From contig JBHGNT010000005.1 of assembly GCA_043228905.1 (NCBI GenBank), positions 20,708,001-20,772,000 of the forward strand: a stretch of DNA of 64,000 nucleotides, given 5' to 3'. This DNA comes from Azolla caroliniana (taxonomy: Eukaryota > Polypodiophyta). Positions 1 through 11,312 of this stretch are shown piece by piece (position 1 is the first letter of the stretch; the number at the start of each line of letters is the position of its first letter). The notes beneath the pieces are model-generated. The model was not told where the DNA came from. It did no database searches and saw only the letters and a program-made list of their open reading frames with translations. Position numbers and translations under genes: made by a program.

Positions 1-1864
1 TCGAGGTTGATCCAGACGAGAATGAGATGGGGGCTAATGAAGAGATTGAAATCCAACAAGAGTTAGTAACAAGGCATGATAACAAAGTGAGTGAAATCCT
101 ACAACATCTTTGCAATACCCAAGAAGAGCTAAAGGTAGCCAATATGGAATCTGCAGATGCAAAAGTCATAATTCGTGATCTGGAGAAAAGAATGTTAGGT
201 ATTCTCCGAGAGCAGGAGAGGGTACTTGCTGGGGAAGAAGATAAGATGAGAGAGATGCAAGGCAAGGCAGAGTCACAAATGAAAATACTTGAGAGCAAAG
301 TGGCCTCTTTAACAGCAGAACTTGAAAACCGAGAAAAAGAACATGAGGAGATGATTGCCAAATGCACCACACTGGAGGCAAAAATCGAGGAGTACTAGAA
401 CAAACTCTTTCTCCTTTCTCATATTTGGCAAATTAAACTGTGTATTTTAAAGTAATGAATTGTATCTTGTTTTTGCAGATATGTGAACGAGGCTGACCGT
501 AAAAGTTCTTGGATATTAGAGGTTCAAGAAGCACATGCAAACAAGGTAGTAATAAGGGATACTAAATACCATGTTGTGAGAATTGTTGGATGGCTGTCTA
601 TTTATGTCATATGTGTATGTGTACATGTGCATTCGTCATTAGACCATGTACGTGCAGTAATAAAAGAGAATTAATGATCATAATCTATTGTAATTACCTC
701 ACATTTGTGGAAATTCTGCAGGAGAAAGAGATAGCTGCAGCTAAGGAAAACCTTGAAGACTGCCAGAGGACTATTCTTATCTTAGGGAAGCAACTGTCAG
801 CACTTACTGATGCATCGGAATCTTTCACTTCGAGCATGTCCATGAACTGTAATCATGAAAGTTTCAATCGAAACACGTTGATAACCAAGAACTCTTATTG
901 TGGGGAGTGTGACCAAAACACACCGAGATCCAAGAATTCTACTCACAAGCGTTCCGAATCATTCACTTCTAGCGTGTCCATGAACTGTAATCATGAAGGT
1001 GTCAATCCAAATGCATTAATAACCAAGAACTCTCATCATGGAGATAACGACCAAAACACACCAAGATCCAAGAATTCTACTCATGGAAGCCTTAACCAAA
1101 GCACAACAGTAGCCAAGAGCTGTAGGTTCAATATAAACACATCGTCAATGAATTGTAAATATGGAGGGGTCAGCCATAATAACACATCTTCGATGCATTA
1201 TAATCATGAAGGTTTCAATTGTAACACAGCCTCCATGAACTGCAATCATGGTGGATACACTCAAAACACACCATCCACGAAATGTAATAATGTTGGGTAC
1301 AATCAAAACATGACATCCATGAATTGTAACCATGAGGGATTGGATCAAAAAACAGGGGTAAGTTATGGAAGGTCAAGCCGGACACATCACCATAGTCGGA
1401 ATTATGCTCACAGTGGCTCAGTAGACTTATCGTCATCACAAAGAATAGACTCAATGAGGATGGGTCATGGAAATCATCGCCGATTGTACTCAGAAGCAGA
1501 GGTTAAATATGCAATGGAAGGTTCAGGGATTAGGAAGGTTAGTAAGAAGTATTCGGTTGCCGAGCATCTGCGGATGGATGATGACTGCTCCGAGAACAGC
1601 TATAACAGCTATAGCACTGGGAGCTCGCCATCCATTTCTCCGAGTCAGGAAGTTGGCGGAGTTCGGAGGAATCCAAATGTGAACCTGTCCGTTCGCACCT
1701 CATTAAGAAGGTCGATGGCAACTGCAGCAGCACCATCACCATCACCACCATCATCATCATCTTCAGCAACAGCAATGACGGTAACAACACCAAGAGGAAC
1801 GACAAGTAACAACAGTCACACTACTTCAGGATTCAGTAGATTCTTCAATAGGAACAAGAAATGA
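1..1864 (+). CDS. Filament-like plant protein (FPP, DUF869 family), 3' part, three exons
   Basis: This is the C-terminal part of a long coiled-coil protein; the 5' part lies outside the window. Exons read 1-391 (frame begins at base 3), 479-545 and 722-1864, with GT-AG introns whose phases match (2, then 0). The first exon is a heptad-like, Glu/Lys/Gln-rich coiled coil. The third opens with EKEIAAAKENLEDCQRTI and GKQLSAL, a block I recognise as the conserved C-terminal FPP segment, and the protein ends in FSRFFNRNKK, like the RFF-basic end of FPPs. FPPs are plant-specific filament-like proteins; some act in vesicle tethering at cortical microtubules, but the role of this member is not shown. 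Residues encoded by about 815-1350 are an odd Asn/Cys/His-rich repeat region absent from the FPPs I know. Family call fairly sure; exact function unknown. Confidence 0.8.
815..1350 (+). repeat. In-frame coding repeats inside the FPP last exon
   Basis: Two tandem 138-bp (46-residue) units begin at 815 and 953, each starting SESFTSS and containing SMNCNHE or SVSMNCNHEG and QNTPRSKNSTH. They are followed by about five shorter, diverged units of roughly 14-16 residues built on SMNCNHEG. All units keep frame, so the region expanded by unequal exchange within coding sequence. Confidence 0.85.
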
Positions 1865-4800
1865 AAGAGGAATCGAGAGAAAGAATCGGATCATGTGGTC
1901 AAGCGAAATCTATAACTTGTGGGTCATGGCTTTAGATGAATTCCAAACAATCTCCATGTGGCGCTACAACATTGCAATCTCACCATGACCTCCAAGAGCA
2001 CTCTTATTTGGCCCTAAACATCCATATACCAATATAATACCCTGTCTTGATGACACTCACGTTAGGAGTTGCAAAGTATATCAATTGCAGTTCTTTTCCA
2101 GTTTTTCAATAGGGCGCCAAATGTTGAAACATTCGGAAGTATCAATCCACATGACTAAAATAGGCATCAATCTCTGGTTGCATGGGATGTGATTTGCAAC
2201 TTGAATGAACTTTAGAGCTTGATTGCACTTGCGAAACTTCACTTCACCTTAGCCATATCTTTGAGCCACCCATGCAAACCCACATGTCCATGAGCATGAT
2301 TCAACGGTCTAAAGGTTATATGATCCAAAAACTTTAGTAGTAGACTGATGTAAACGATAGTAGTACTATGTTTAAAGCTTTGTAAAATTAATTTTGGATG
2401 GATTTTGTGTGGACTATGAATCAAATGCTTATTTCCTCCTACGAACAAGATTTTGGGCACTTTGGATCATTTGTATAGCTTACAGCAATAAGGTCTCTAG
2501 TTAAAACCAATTGTAGGAATTCAGCTCTTTTAGCAATCTCTTAGACAATCTCTATTTGATTAGCCATAGGTTTGGGATGTCCCGCTTCAAACATACTCTT
2601 TTAGGAATTTTAGTATTTGCTCAGCACATTGTACATTTCTCACTATTATTTTGTGGTTTTTCATCACACCATGCCACAATATGGTCAAAGACTGATTTGT
2701 CACCACTAGCTACATTTGGAACATAGCTTTAGGCTTGCCACTATCATATAGTTCTTACACAAGGATTCAAACACATATTGGTGAAGATCATTGATATCTA
2801 GTTGTGATTGAAAAGTTTGGATATAAGAAATGGCTAAACAAAAGTACTAATTTATGGTGCATGTAGACAACAAGGTATAATGGTGTTTTCCAATTTTACA
2901 CTATGCTAGCTAGCGATGGTGAGGTGAATGGATAACTATGAAGTTTTCCATAGTCTATGCCAAAGACCTGCTATCATTGACTATGAGTTATGAAATTTGG
3001 GACCAAACTTACCCAATTATCCATTGTTGTCACAACCTTAAGGTTTTATAGTATTGGTTTTAATCTAGAAATAACATGCTACATTTGTAGACAATGATAG
3101 TGACTAAAATCATTCAAACACACCATCAACAACAATAACAAATAACTTGTGTTAATCATCAAACTTGTGGCTAAGTGCTAACATCTTGATTAATAATATT
3201 AAAAAAAGATTGATCAATAAAATCTCAAAATCCATCTTGACACATGCAACTCTACATTCAAGCAAAGAAGAATTCTTCATGTTTCATCATTTATATCCTT
3301 TTTCTAGGAGACAAGATTGAATTTTATCTCATTTTCACAAAATATTGAACTACTTATATGCAAAACCTTGATTGTCAGATTTGCATCACACCTTTTTGTC
3401 TGATTAATGCTACTTAAATATTTAGACTTAAGAAGTTTCGAGGTTTTCTTTCTTTGTTTGCCAAAACATGTCTTGTTTTATTAATCTTGTGAGAGCAAAT
3501 TGTGATCACTACATTTTTTTGAAACCAGTGGCAATTCACAGATATTTTGGTTGGCTGAATTTCTTTCTGTAGAATGAGGTGCTATGAGTTTTTAAAATTT
3601 TGCATTGTATTTATCATGATATCATGGAGCTCTTATTTGCATTACTGATCAAAGGATATAGATGTGCACTATCCACATAATCATGGAATCTGACTATAAT
3701 AGAGGAGAAAATACACTTGGAAATAAGCATACCATAACAGATACCAAGGATAGCTCTGTGATGTCTTCCTTTAAACTGATGTAACCACATATAAAAAAAG
3801 TATATTATAATGATTCAAACTCATGTTCTTTATGGAAATAAGAAACCAAAGAAATCTGATACTACAAATTTTCTGAAGCCATCAGATATAATGCAGTAAA
3901 TGTTGCGAAAAAATCGTGTCAAGTGATATTGTGATAAATATAAGCAGTGAGTAACTTTGTGAGAATCACAAGGTCTTGCACAGATTTCTCAATGTGTAAT
4001 AAGCCCTTTTGCCTGGCAAAATCTCAGACCAGAATATGTCATGAGACTATATCACACATCATTATCAACAAGTCCATCCAAAACTAATGCAGTGTTCACT
4101 GTGATGAAGCTTTGCCATCTCCATTTGTACATTTATACCACTTATTCTGTTCAAGTTCTCTATAATTTTCATTAGCAAACACATTGGTCTCTATTATCAC
4201 AAGCTAAACACTTGGTGTACATCTATTTTTCATCAGCAATAACTCCTGCTTGCACAGCAATAACTCCTGCTTGCACTATTATTATCCTAATGTTGTCTAT
4301 CTCTGCACACTTCAAAATGACTGAATTGAATTGAATTTGCTCATTGAAGCCACCAGGTTGAACATTTCCTTCTTTCTTTTTATTTATCAAATACACCCAT
4401 TTTCACTATCCAATTCTCCATCAAATCACTGAACCACAAAACCATTTAAACTGAAACTACCGTTAGAAAAAATAAAATCCAAACCGTTAAAAACCGCGAT
4501 TTTGTGGCTCGGTTTCGGTTTTTCAACTTAGATCAAAATTCATTTTTAAATTTTTAAAAATTTTCATTATTTCAAATTTTAATTTTTCAAGATTTTAAAG
4601 ATTTTTCCTAAAATGTAAGAATTAGGCTTAAAAATGAAAAGGTTGTTTAAAAACAAAATTCTAATTTTTTTAATTATCAAACTATTTAAACTGCAGTTTC
4701 AAACCGTTATAACCGAACCGAACCATTTAAACTGTTAAGTAGTTAAGCCACGGTTTTGTGGCTCGATTCGGTTCAAACCAATCTATTACCAATTGTTATG

Positions 4801-5781
4801 CCCTACGCTGCCGAGTGCGCTAGACCAGCTACGAGATTCTTCACATCGGTTAGAGATCGAGATGTAGGTGGAGAATAGATCGATCATAAATGTATGCATA
4901 TTCACGAATAACATCTCGAGGAATGAATTCGCTAATCATGTCATCGCGGTGTGGAAATATGAGGAACGTTGTTTGTTTGTTGCTAACCTGGTGATGCGTT
5001 CACCTCTTTAAGCAAGCCTTTCGCCCACATACACCAACATGTGAATGACTAGGGTGCCTGGGGCCTTTTATCGCTAGAACTCAAGAGATAGTGGGGGGGA
5101 AGTTGTTCAAGGACAACACCATTAATAGTAACATGAATCCACAACAACCTCATCAACAATGAACAATCACAACACTATTGCTCATGCTAAAGTCAAACAC
5201 TCGAGCTACACCAAATAGGCTCCTGATTAGGACCTCGCAAAGGGTTTACAATTAGATCAGGCATGGCAAATTGCTATTGCACAATCGTGTAACATCTACT
5301 TTCAATTGTGGGGTCTCCCATTATCTTGGCACAAGGTTTCATTCACCATACTCAATCTCTTAGATGGAATACTGTCCATTCCAACAAGCAACTTTGACAA
5401 CTCGTAGTTTGAATGCAACTTGATTGTTTCGATCCCCTTTGGTGTTGTCGAAAGTTGCTTCGAGCCTAATGACACTAGTGGTCCTATGTGTATCAATGCA
5501 AAATTAGGACACAAAGAGTTGCATGTTCTTTCCTCATGGCCACATCCAAATCAAATCAAATTCTAGTTGAGTAAGGGCTATAGATACCTCAACAACTTGT
5601 CAAACTTGTTTCGCAACACAAAAAAGTTTGGTTGCCTATTTCTAGCTTTCAACTTCTATACAAACAACATTACGTTATTTTATGCTCTCCTCTCTCCTCT
5701 TGTTGTAACTAACAACATGATTGCTTCCATTCTCCTAAATCATTTGTTTTTAAAATAATTTGGGTGGTTGTTCGAGGAATA
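1865..5781. other. Intergenic DNA, no supported gene
   Basis: This is AT-rich, stop-filled sequence. I see no conserved protein in any frame. A 21-bp unit (cagcaataactcctgcttgc core) is duplicated in tandem at about 4234-4275. A MITE-like element lies at about 4435-4790 (separate entry). Sequence around 5280-5780 has short open frames without recognisable motifs; it may belong to an old repeat that was later hit by element A. Confidence 0.5.
4435..4790 (-). mobile_element. MITE-like element with GGTTCGGTT-type ends (copy 1)
   Basis: An AT-rich core is framed by arms rich in AACCGAACC/GGTTCGGTT. Read on the minus strand, the end near 4790 aligns with the start of the element at 41894 (GGTTTGAACYGAA, then ACTTAAC, then AATGGTTCGGTT), and the cores also resemble each other. 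The two copies therefore belong to one family in opposite orientation. No transposase is present, so it would be non-autonomous; the superfamily is not resolved and the edges are approximate. Confidence 0.55.
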
Positions 5782-5786
5782 CCAAT
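5782..5786. repeat. Target-site duplication CCAAT of element A, left copy
   Basis: CCAAT directly precedes the left LTR. The same five bases follow the right LTR at 11073-11077. A perfect 5-bp duplication shows a single intact insertion. Confidence 0.95.
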
Positions 5787-6139
5787 TGTCACGGATCATA
5801 AACTCAAGAGACAAGCAAGAAGATAACCAAATGGACAAGAAAGAAGATAGTATTAAAGGAAAGACTCCATAACTGGTGTTGTTCACCTTGAATTCCTTCA
5901 AGGTGAACTCCTCTATTTATACTACATGGCATGCATACTTATTGCACGCATGTGAATCTACAATAGAGCATGTAGGTATGCATGCATGTGCCAAGTGTAA
6001 ATACTACAAGGGAGCAACTATGCACATGATGCTAGTAAAATAATAAGGACCAATTACATACATAACTAGTACTAGATATCTTGGTTAACTCATAATACTA
6101 GATTATAACATGGTCGTGTCAAGAGTTCGAATCTTGACA
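5787..6139 (-). repeat. 3' LTR of element A
   Basis: Plus-strand TGTCACGG...CTTGACA. It is 353 bp long and differs from the other LTR at four positions. The pol reading frame runs about 37 bases into this LTR before its stop at 6103-6105. Confidence 0.95.
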
Positions 6140-9100
6140 TTATCCCCCCTCTTACGCCGCCTTCCCAAATCGGCCGCTGGTTTGTGGGGATATCTGTGAT
6201 GAAAATCTTGGACGACCTCTGGGGCATTTTGTAAATTTGCCGATGGTTCCCATGTGGCCTCAAACATGGGGTAACCCCTCCATAGGACGAGGTATTGCAA
6301 GTGTCGACAGTGCCAACGCGAGTCAAGGATTTGGTCGACCTCGTATTCCTCCCCTGTCGTCAATTGCACAGGTGGTGGTGGTGGGGCTTGACGTCCTGGG
6401 AGTTGTGAAGCACAATGGGGTTCGAGGAGGGAGACATGAAAAACATCGTGAATCCAGAAGTGGGATGGAAGGGCGAGCCGGAAGGCGACGGGATTGATGC
6501 ACTCGATGATACGGAATGGTCCCAACTTCTTGTAATCAAGTTTCGCACATGGACGAGTAGTAGAGATGTGTCGACGTAACAACCAGACCATGTCTCCAAC
6601 GACAAAGTGTGGAGTGGAAGATCGATGGCGATAAGCCTGCTTCTTGTATCGTTCACTAGCAAGACTAAGCTCCAAGGATAAATCATGATGTAGTTCTTCC
6701 AAAATGCGGGCGCGATCCTCCGCCGAAGGGTTCACGGAAGTGGTAGGAAGGGAAATGTTGAAGCGAGGATGTAAACCATAGTTGGCAAAGAAGGGAGTGA
6801 CGCCAGTCGATGCATGGAGAGAATTATTGTAGGCGAATTCCGCGAGCGAAAGTAAGTTGACCCAATCATCTTGTTGGTAACTAACCGAGCACCGAAGATA
6901 CTGCTCAAGGATTTGGTTGACACGCTCCGTTTGCCCGTCAGTTTGGGGGTGATAAGCGGAGGACAACTTGACAGAGATGCCTAAAGTTTGTAGCAGGCGC
7001 TGCCAGAAGTGAGAGACAAACTGGGGTCCGCGATCCGAGATGACATCATCAGGGAGTCCATGCAAGTGTACCACATTGTTGAGTAGGAGATGCACCATTC
7101 CTTCTCCGGAAATGGTTTTGGAGCATGGAGTGAAGTGAGCCATCTTTGTAAACCGATCGACAACGACCAACACCGAGTCATAGCTATTGACCAAGGGTAG
7201 ATCAGTTATCAGGTCCATAGAGATAGAGGCCCAAGGACGACGAGGACATGGAAGCGGCTGTAGTAAGCCGTATGGCCGATGATGAATGGCTTTGGAGCGA
7301 GCACAAACCTCACAACTCTTTATGTATTCTTTGACCAGCTTCCATGGTTGTGGCCACCAATACCCCCGAGAGATTAGCTCGAGGGTTTTCGCGACCCCGA
7401 AATGACCTGCAAGTGGGTCATCGTGGCATTCCCGCAACACCCGGGTGCGACATGGGCCCTCTGGGATGTATAAGAGATGATCTCGGAACAACAAACCCTC
7501 TTGTATGGTGAAGGTGTCAAGATCCTTCCTTTTGGTCGCCTTGGAGGGGTTTTGCAGACTATCTCGAATCTCATTGGCGAACGCATCAGTCTTGGATGCA
7601 TCAGTGATTTGTTGGAGTAAAGAATCATCCTGCAACATACAAGTGGCAAAAAGATGCAATTGGTCGGGTTTCAACAAACGTCTAGATTGTTGAGCATAAG
7701 CAGCATCCCCAGGGCGGAGTGCAAGGCCAGCTCGTCGAGAAAGGGCATCAGCCTTCCCATGTTGGCCACCAGGTTGAAATACGATCTCAAAATCGTAGTT
7801 GGCGAGAAATGTCGACCAACGGGCCTGCCTTCGATTCAAAGTACGAGTGGTGGAAAAATAAACTAAATTTTTATGATCAGTCACTACCTGGACACGATGT
7901 TGTGCGCCGGCCAAGTAGGGTTGCCATTCGTCAAAGGTAGCAATGATAGCAGCAAGCTCCTTGTCGTAAATGGGATAATTGATTTCGGATGCCGTAAATT
8001 TTCGGGAATAGTAAGCCACTGGGTGCATTAGGTTGTTGTCGTCTACCTGGGATAAGATGGCGCCAATGGCAAAGTCAGAGGCATCGGTTTCGACTTGGAA
8101 GGGTTTTGTGGGGTCGGCATGTAGCAGCACTAGGGCAGTGATGAATGCGTGTTTGAGTGAGTCGAACGCATTTTGTGCCTCCGAGGTCCATAAAAATGGA
8201 GTGCCTTTATGGGTGAGAGCGATAAGAGGTTGTGCTAGGTGGAAAACCCCTTGATGAAGCAACGGTAAAAATTCGCAAAGACGAGGAAGGATTGCACATC
8301 TTTAAGTTGCCTTGGAGTCGCCCACGCTTGAATGACAGAGACCTTCTTCATATCCATGGTGATGCCAATGGGCGGGATGATGTAGCCCAGAAATTCGATC
8401 GAGGTATGGTTGAACTCGCATTTCTCGCCTTTGGCATAAAGGCCATGCTCGCGAAGTTTGGCAAGAACTAATCGGACTTGGCGAGTGTGCTCCTCCATGT
8501 TTGGCGAGAAAATGAGAATATCATCGAGGTAAATGACAACAAAAAGATCAAGATATTCCCGGAAAATATCGTTCATCATATGTTGAAAAACTGCGGGAGC
8601 GTTAGTAAGACCAAAAGGCATTACCTTGTATTCGAAATGCCCATACCGTGTTCGAAATGCGGTTTTCCATTCATCCCCTGGCTTGATGCGTACTAGATTG
8701 TACGCTCCACGCAGATCAACTTTGGAGAAGACACGCGCAACTCGGAGCCGATCAAGGAGTTCGGGGATCAGAGGTAGCGGATAGCGGTTGCGCACAGTGA
8801 GTTTGTTGAGACCTCGGTAGTCGACGCATAAGCGTAGAGAGCCGTCCTTCTTCTTCACAAATAAAATTGGGGCCCCGGCTGGTGACTTAGAAGGTTGAAT
8901 AAAGCCTTTCTCGAGGTTCTCATCGAGATACACACGAAGGGCCTTCAACTCTGGTGCAAACAACGCATATAGAGGACCAAAGGGTGGACACGCTCCTTCT
9001 TGAAGATCAATTGGACAGTCGTAGAGCCAGTGTTCAAGCAAACGATCAACATTACATTTTTCAAATACATCGGAGAAGTGTTGGTATTTTTCGGGAATAA

Positions 9101-9647
9101 CATGGAGTGTGTTAGAAATGGCGCCACAAACAAACCCATCCTAGACCGATGATGGGGTAGTCAATTTGGAGTCGACCGTCTCCGAAGGATAGGAAACTGA
9201 ATTTACCGTCGTACTTTTGCACGAGCATCTTGGCTTGCTAAATGTGATCGAGCGGTTGCACCAATCCACTATTGGATTGTGCGCCTCCAACCACGTTAGT
9301 CCTAAGATGATCGGATGTCGAGGAGATGCGATGAGGTAAAAGGTGAGCTCTTGGTGTGAGCCCACCCGAAGCCCTAATGGGATTGTAGCTTGAGTAATTG
9401 CACCTGACGAGAGGACGCACCTGTCGATGGCTTCAACTGGAATGGGTTTCGAGAGGCCAACGACAGGTACGCCATGTGCTTGGGCAAACGCGAAGTCGAT
9501 GAAGCAAGAAGATGCCCCAGAATCAAGTAAAGCAACAGACTGAATGGAACTAGAGTTAAACGAAAGCCATACCTCCAATGTGAAATTGCCTAATGATCCG
9601 GCAATGGAACCAAGAGAATGTGGGCGAGGGGAGATGTCCAGTTGCAT
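6103..9647 (-). pseudogene. pol: pol of element A: protease, RT, RNase H, integrase, chromodomain (broken)
   Basis: Reading down the minus strand: protease with LLDSGASSCFID (catalytic Asp-Ser-Gly) at about 9530; RT from about 9000 with [19 protein letters not shown], the [11 protein letters not shown] block and catalytic YLDDILIFS near 8530; RNase H with VETDASDFAIGA and GKADALSRR; integrase with a HHCC zinc region (HDDPLAGHFGV to CEVCARSK) and a DDE core (SMDLITDLP, VISDRGPQFV, TDGQTERVNQILEQ); a GDMVWLLRR segment; and a terminal chromodomain (YEVDQILDSR to FEATWEP) near 6250-6330. Chromodomains direct integration toward modified chromatin in this family. The frame is broken by TAG at 9141-9143 and by a one-base shift at about 8240-8262, where GFST ends one frame and LAQPLIAL resumes in the next. 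Confidence 0.93.
6140..6154 (-). other. Polypurine tract of element A
   Basis: On the minus strand AAGAGGGGGGATAA abuts the 3' LTR. It is the expected plus-strand primer for reverse transcription and also encodes the Lys-Arg-Gly-Asp-Asn near the polyprotein end. Confidence 0.85.
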
Positions 9648-9652
9648 GGCTC

Positions 9653-10669
9653 CTACTGCAACTGAACGATGTCATTTTCCGGATGTTGGGGTCCGTTAGC
9701 TCGATGGAATTGTGGGCGAGTACTCCTAGGACAATGGCGAACGACATGACCAGAGGCGCCACAATACATGCACAAGCCATTAGCCCGCCGAAATTGTCGT
9801 TCAACATCAGTCAATGGCCGAAATCGGGCTTAATCAATTTCCATGGGGACAGGAGCATCTGCCGAAGTAGGCGAGTGTGAGGATGCTTGGGGTTGTATGA
9901 CCGGGGCGTGGCGTGCAAGTGAATGAGGTGGAACCCAAGTCCGGCGCTCTTCTTGGCGAAATTCGAAAAGACGATTGTCACAATGGACTGCTTGTGAAAT
10001 CACTTGGGATAATGAGGTGGGCTCCGGAAAGTTTAAGAGAAGATTCTTGACATTGCTTCGAAGACCGCGCCGAAAGTGATCAGCTAAAGCTTGATCATCC
10101 CAATTGACGTCGCATGCTAGTTGTCGAAATTCGGAAGCATAGACCGAAGCTGCACATGAACCTTGTTCGAGTGCATAAATCTTGTTAAGAGTTGTACGTC
10201 GTCGGTCCGTCTCGCCAAATGTGGCCTCTAACTCGGCGAGGAAGGCGGGAAAGTCCTCCAATAAAGGTGATGAGGTTTCTACCAATGGTGCAAACCAAGC
10301 TTGGGCCGGACCGGAGAGAAGGGTGTCCACAAGGCCGACTTGTCGAAGACCATCTCCATAACGTTGAGGTTGTAGCAGAATGATAAGTCGAACTTGGTTG
10401 ATGAACCCTCAAAAATGCGACCTCGTTCCATCAAATTTTTCTGGGAGGCTAACCTTAGGCTCAAGAAACTGTGACGAAGCTAGGCTAGATGTTGGTAGAA
10501 GATTGGGTTCTAGGCTAGGTTGTTGTGGGAGACTAGGGTTCGGGGGTTGTGAGGATAGGGAGGTACCGACTTGAAGTTCTTGTAAAGAATTTCGAAGAGC
10601 TTCATTTTCAAGCTGTAGTTGTCGTAAGGCTACCATTATTTGGCCTAACTCACTAGTTGAGTCGGACAT
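9653..10669 (-). pseudogene. gag: gag of element A (two in-frame stops)
   Basis: The capsid frame begins MSDSTSELGQ at 10669, with a coiled-coil start, then KFDGTRSHF, AQAWFAPL and FGETDRR, the usual retrotransposon capsid layout. A CCHC zinc knuckle (CMYCGASGHVVRHC, spacing CX2CX4HX4C) lies near 9730-9775. The single frame is interrupted by TGA at 10409-10411 and TAA at 9830-9832; both fit a C-to-T change from Arg and Gln codons. The frame stops at 9653, and protease continues in a different frame. Confidence 0.88.
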
Positions 10670-10706
10670 AGCTATGGCTTATGAGAGGGAGAACTATGAG
10701 GATGGG

Positions 10707-10717
10707 AAGGTGAACAA
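10707..10717 (-). other. Putative self-priming site of element A
   Basis: Two bases inside the 5' LTR the minus strand reads TTGTTCACCTT. This is not the complement of a tRNA 3' end (no TGG start). It is the exact reverse complement of AAGGTGAACAA in the LTR at 10812-10822, which lies about 32 nt below the start of a TATAAATA box. A transcript beginning there could fold back and prime itself, as known for Tf1. Transcription start is inferred, not mapped. Confidence 0.6.
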
Positions 10718-10719
10718 AT

Positions 10720-11072
10720 TGTCACGGATCATAAACTCAAGAGACAAGCAAGAAGATAACCAAATGGACAAGAAAGAAGATAGTATTAAAGGAAAGACTC
10801 CATAACTGGTGTTGTTCACCTTGAATTCCTTCAAGGTGAACTCCTCTATTTATACTACATGGCATGCATACTTGTTGCACGCATGTGAATCTACAATAGA
10901 GCATGTAGGTATGCATGCATGTGCCAAGTGTAAATACTACAAGGGAGCAACTATGCACATGATGCTAGCAAAATAATAAGGACCAATTATATACATAACT
11001 AGTACTAGATATCTTGGTTAACTCATAATTCTAGATTATAACATGGTCGTGTCAAGAGTTCGAATCTTGACA
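10720..11072 (-). repeat. 5' LTR of element A
   Basis: The LTR is 353 bp and carries the element promoter. On the minus strand it has TATAAATA (10854-10847) followed by a perfect 12-bp inverted repeat (GTTCACCTTGAA / TTCAAGGTGAAC, loop GGAA) at about 10813-10840. Confidence 0.95.
10812..10854 (-). promoter_or_regulatory. TATA box and palindrome at the likely transcription start of element A
   Basis: TATAAATA at 10854-10847 on the minus strand is followed by a 12-bp perfect inverted repeat. The second arm starts close to position +1, using the usual plant TATA-to-start distance of about 32 nt, and contains the 11 bases complementary to the primer site. The identical arrangement is present in the other LTR. 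Confidence 0.6.
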
Positions 11073-11077
11073 CCAAT
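11073..11077. repeat. Target-site duplication CCAAT of element A, right copy
   Basis: It matches 5782-5786 exactly. Confidence 0.95.
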
Positions 11078-11312
11078 GGCCCTAAGCACATTCCTACATA
11101 ATTGGAGTGGAGAGTTTGACCATTGGTTTAATTGTTGTTTTGAAATGCTAATGAAGATACTCGGGATAAAATGACTTGGTTGGACACAATAAACAAACAA
11201 ACAAAGCATTCTCCGATGGTCATGGTCAAGCCTATGAAAAAGACAGAAGAGTAAAACAAAAACCTAATAAAAATTTCAAGGCATGGTGACATCTGAGGGG
11301 ATATGTTGACGG

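Larger units (their letters stand above)
5787..11072 (-). mobile_element. Element A: Ty3/gypsy chromovirus LTR retrotransposon, minus strand, coding-defective
   Basis: This is a full-length element of about 5.3 kb with 353-bp LTRs (TG...CA), TSD CCAAT, a polypurine tract and gag, protease, RT, RNase H, integrase and chromodomain in gypsy order on the minus strand. I count only four substitutions between the LTRs (about 1.1%), which implies recent insertion. Coding is nevertheless broken: in-frame stops at 10409-10411, 9830-9832 and 9141-9143, a frame change between gag and protease near 9650, and a frameshift near 8240-8262. Wording of the RT and integrase is more like Tf1/sushi and fungal chromoviruses than the plant chromoviruses I know best; this is my impression from memory, not a search. 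It has no tRNA-type primer site but has a self-complementary one (separate entry). Confidence 0.95.
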
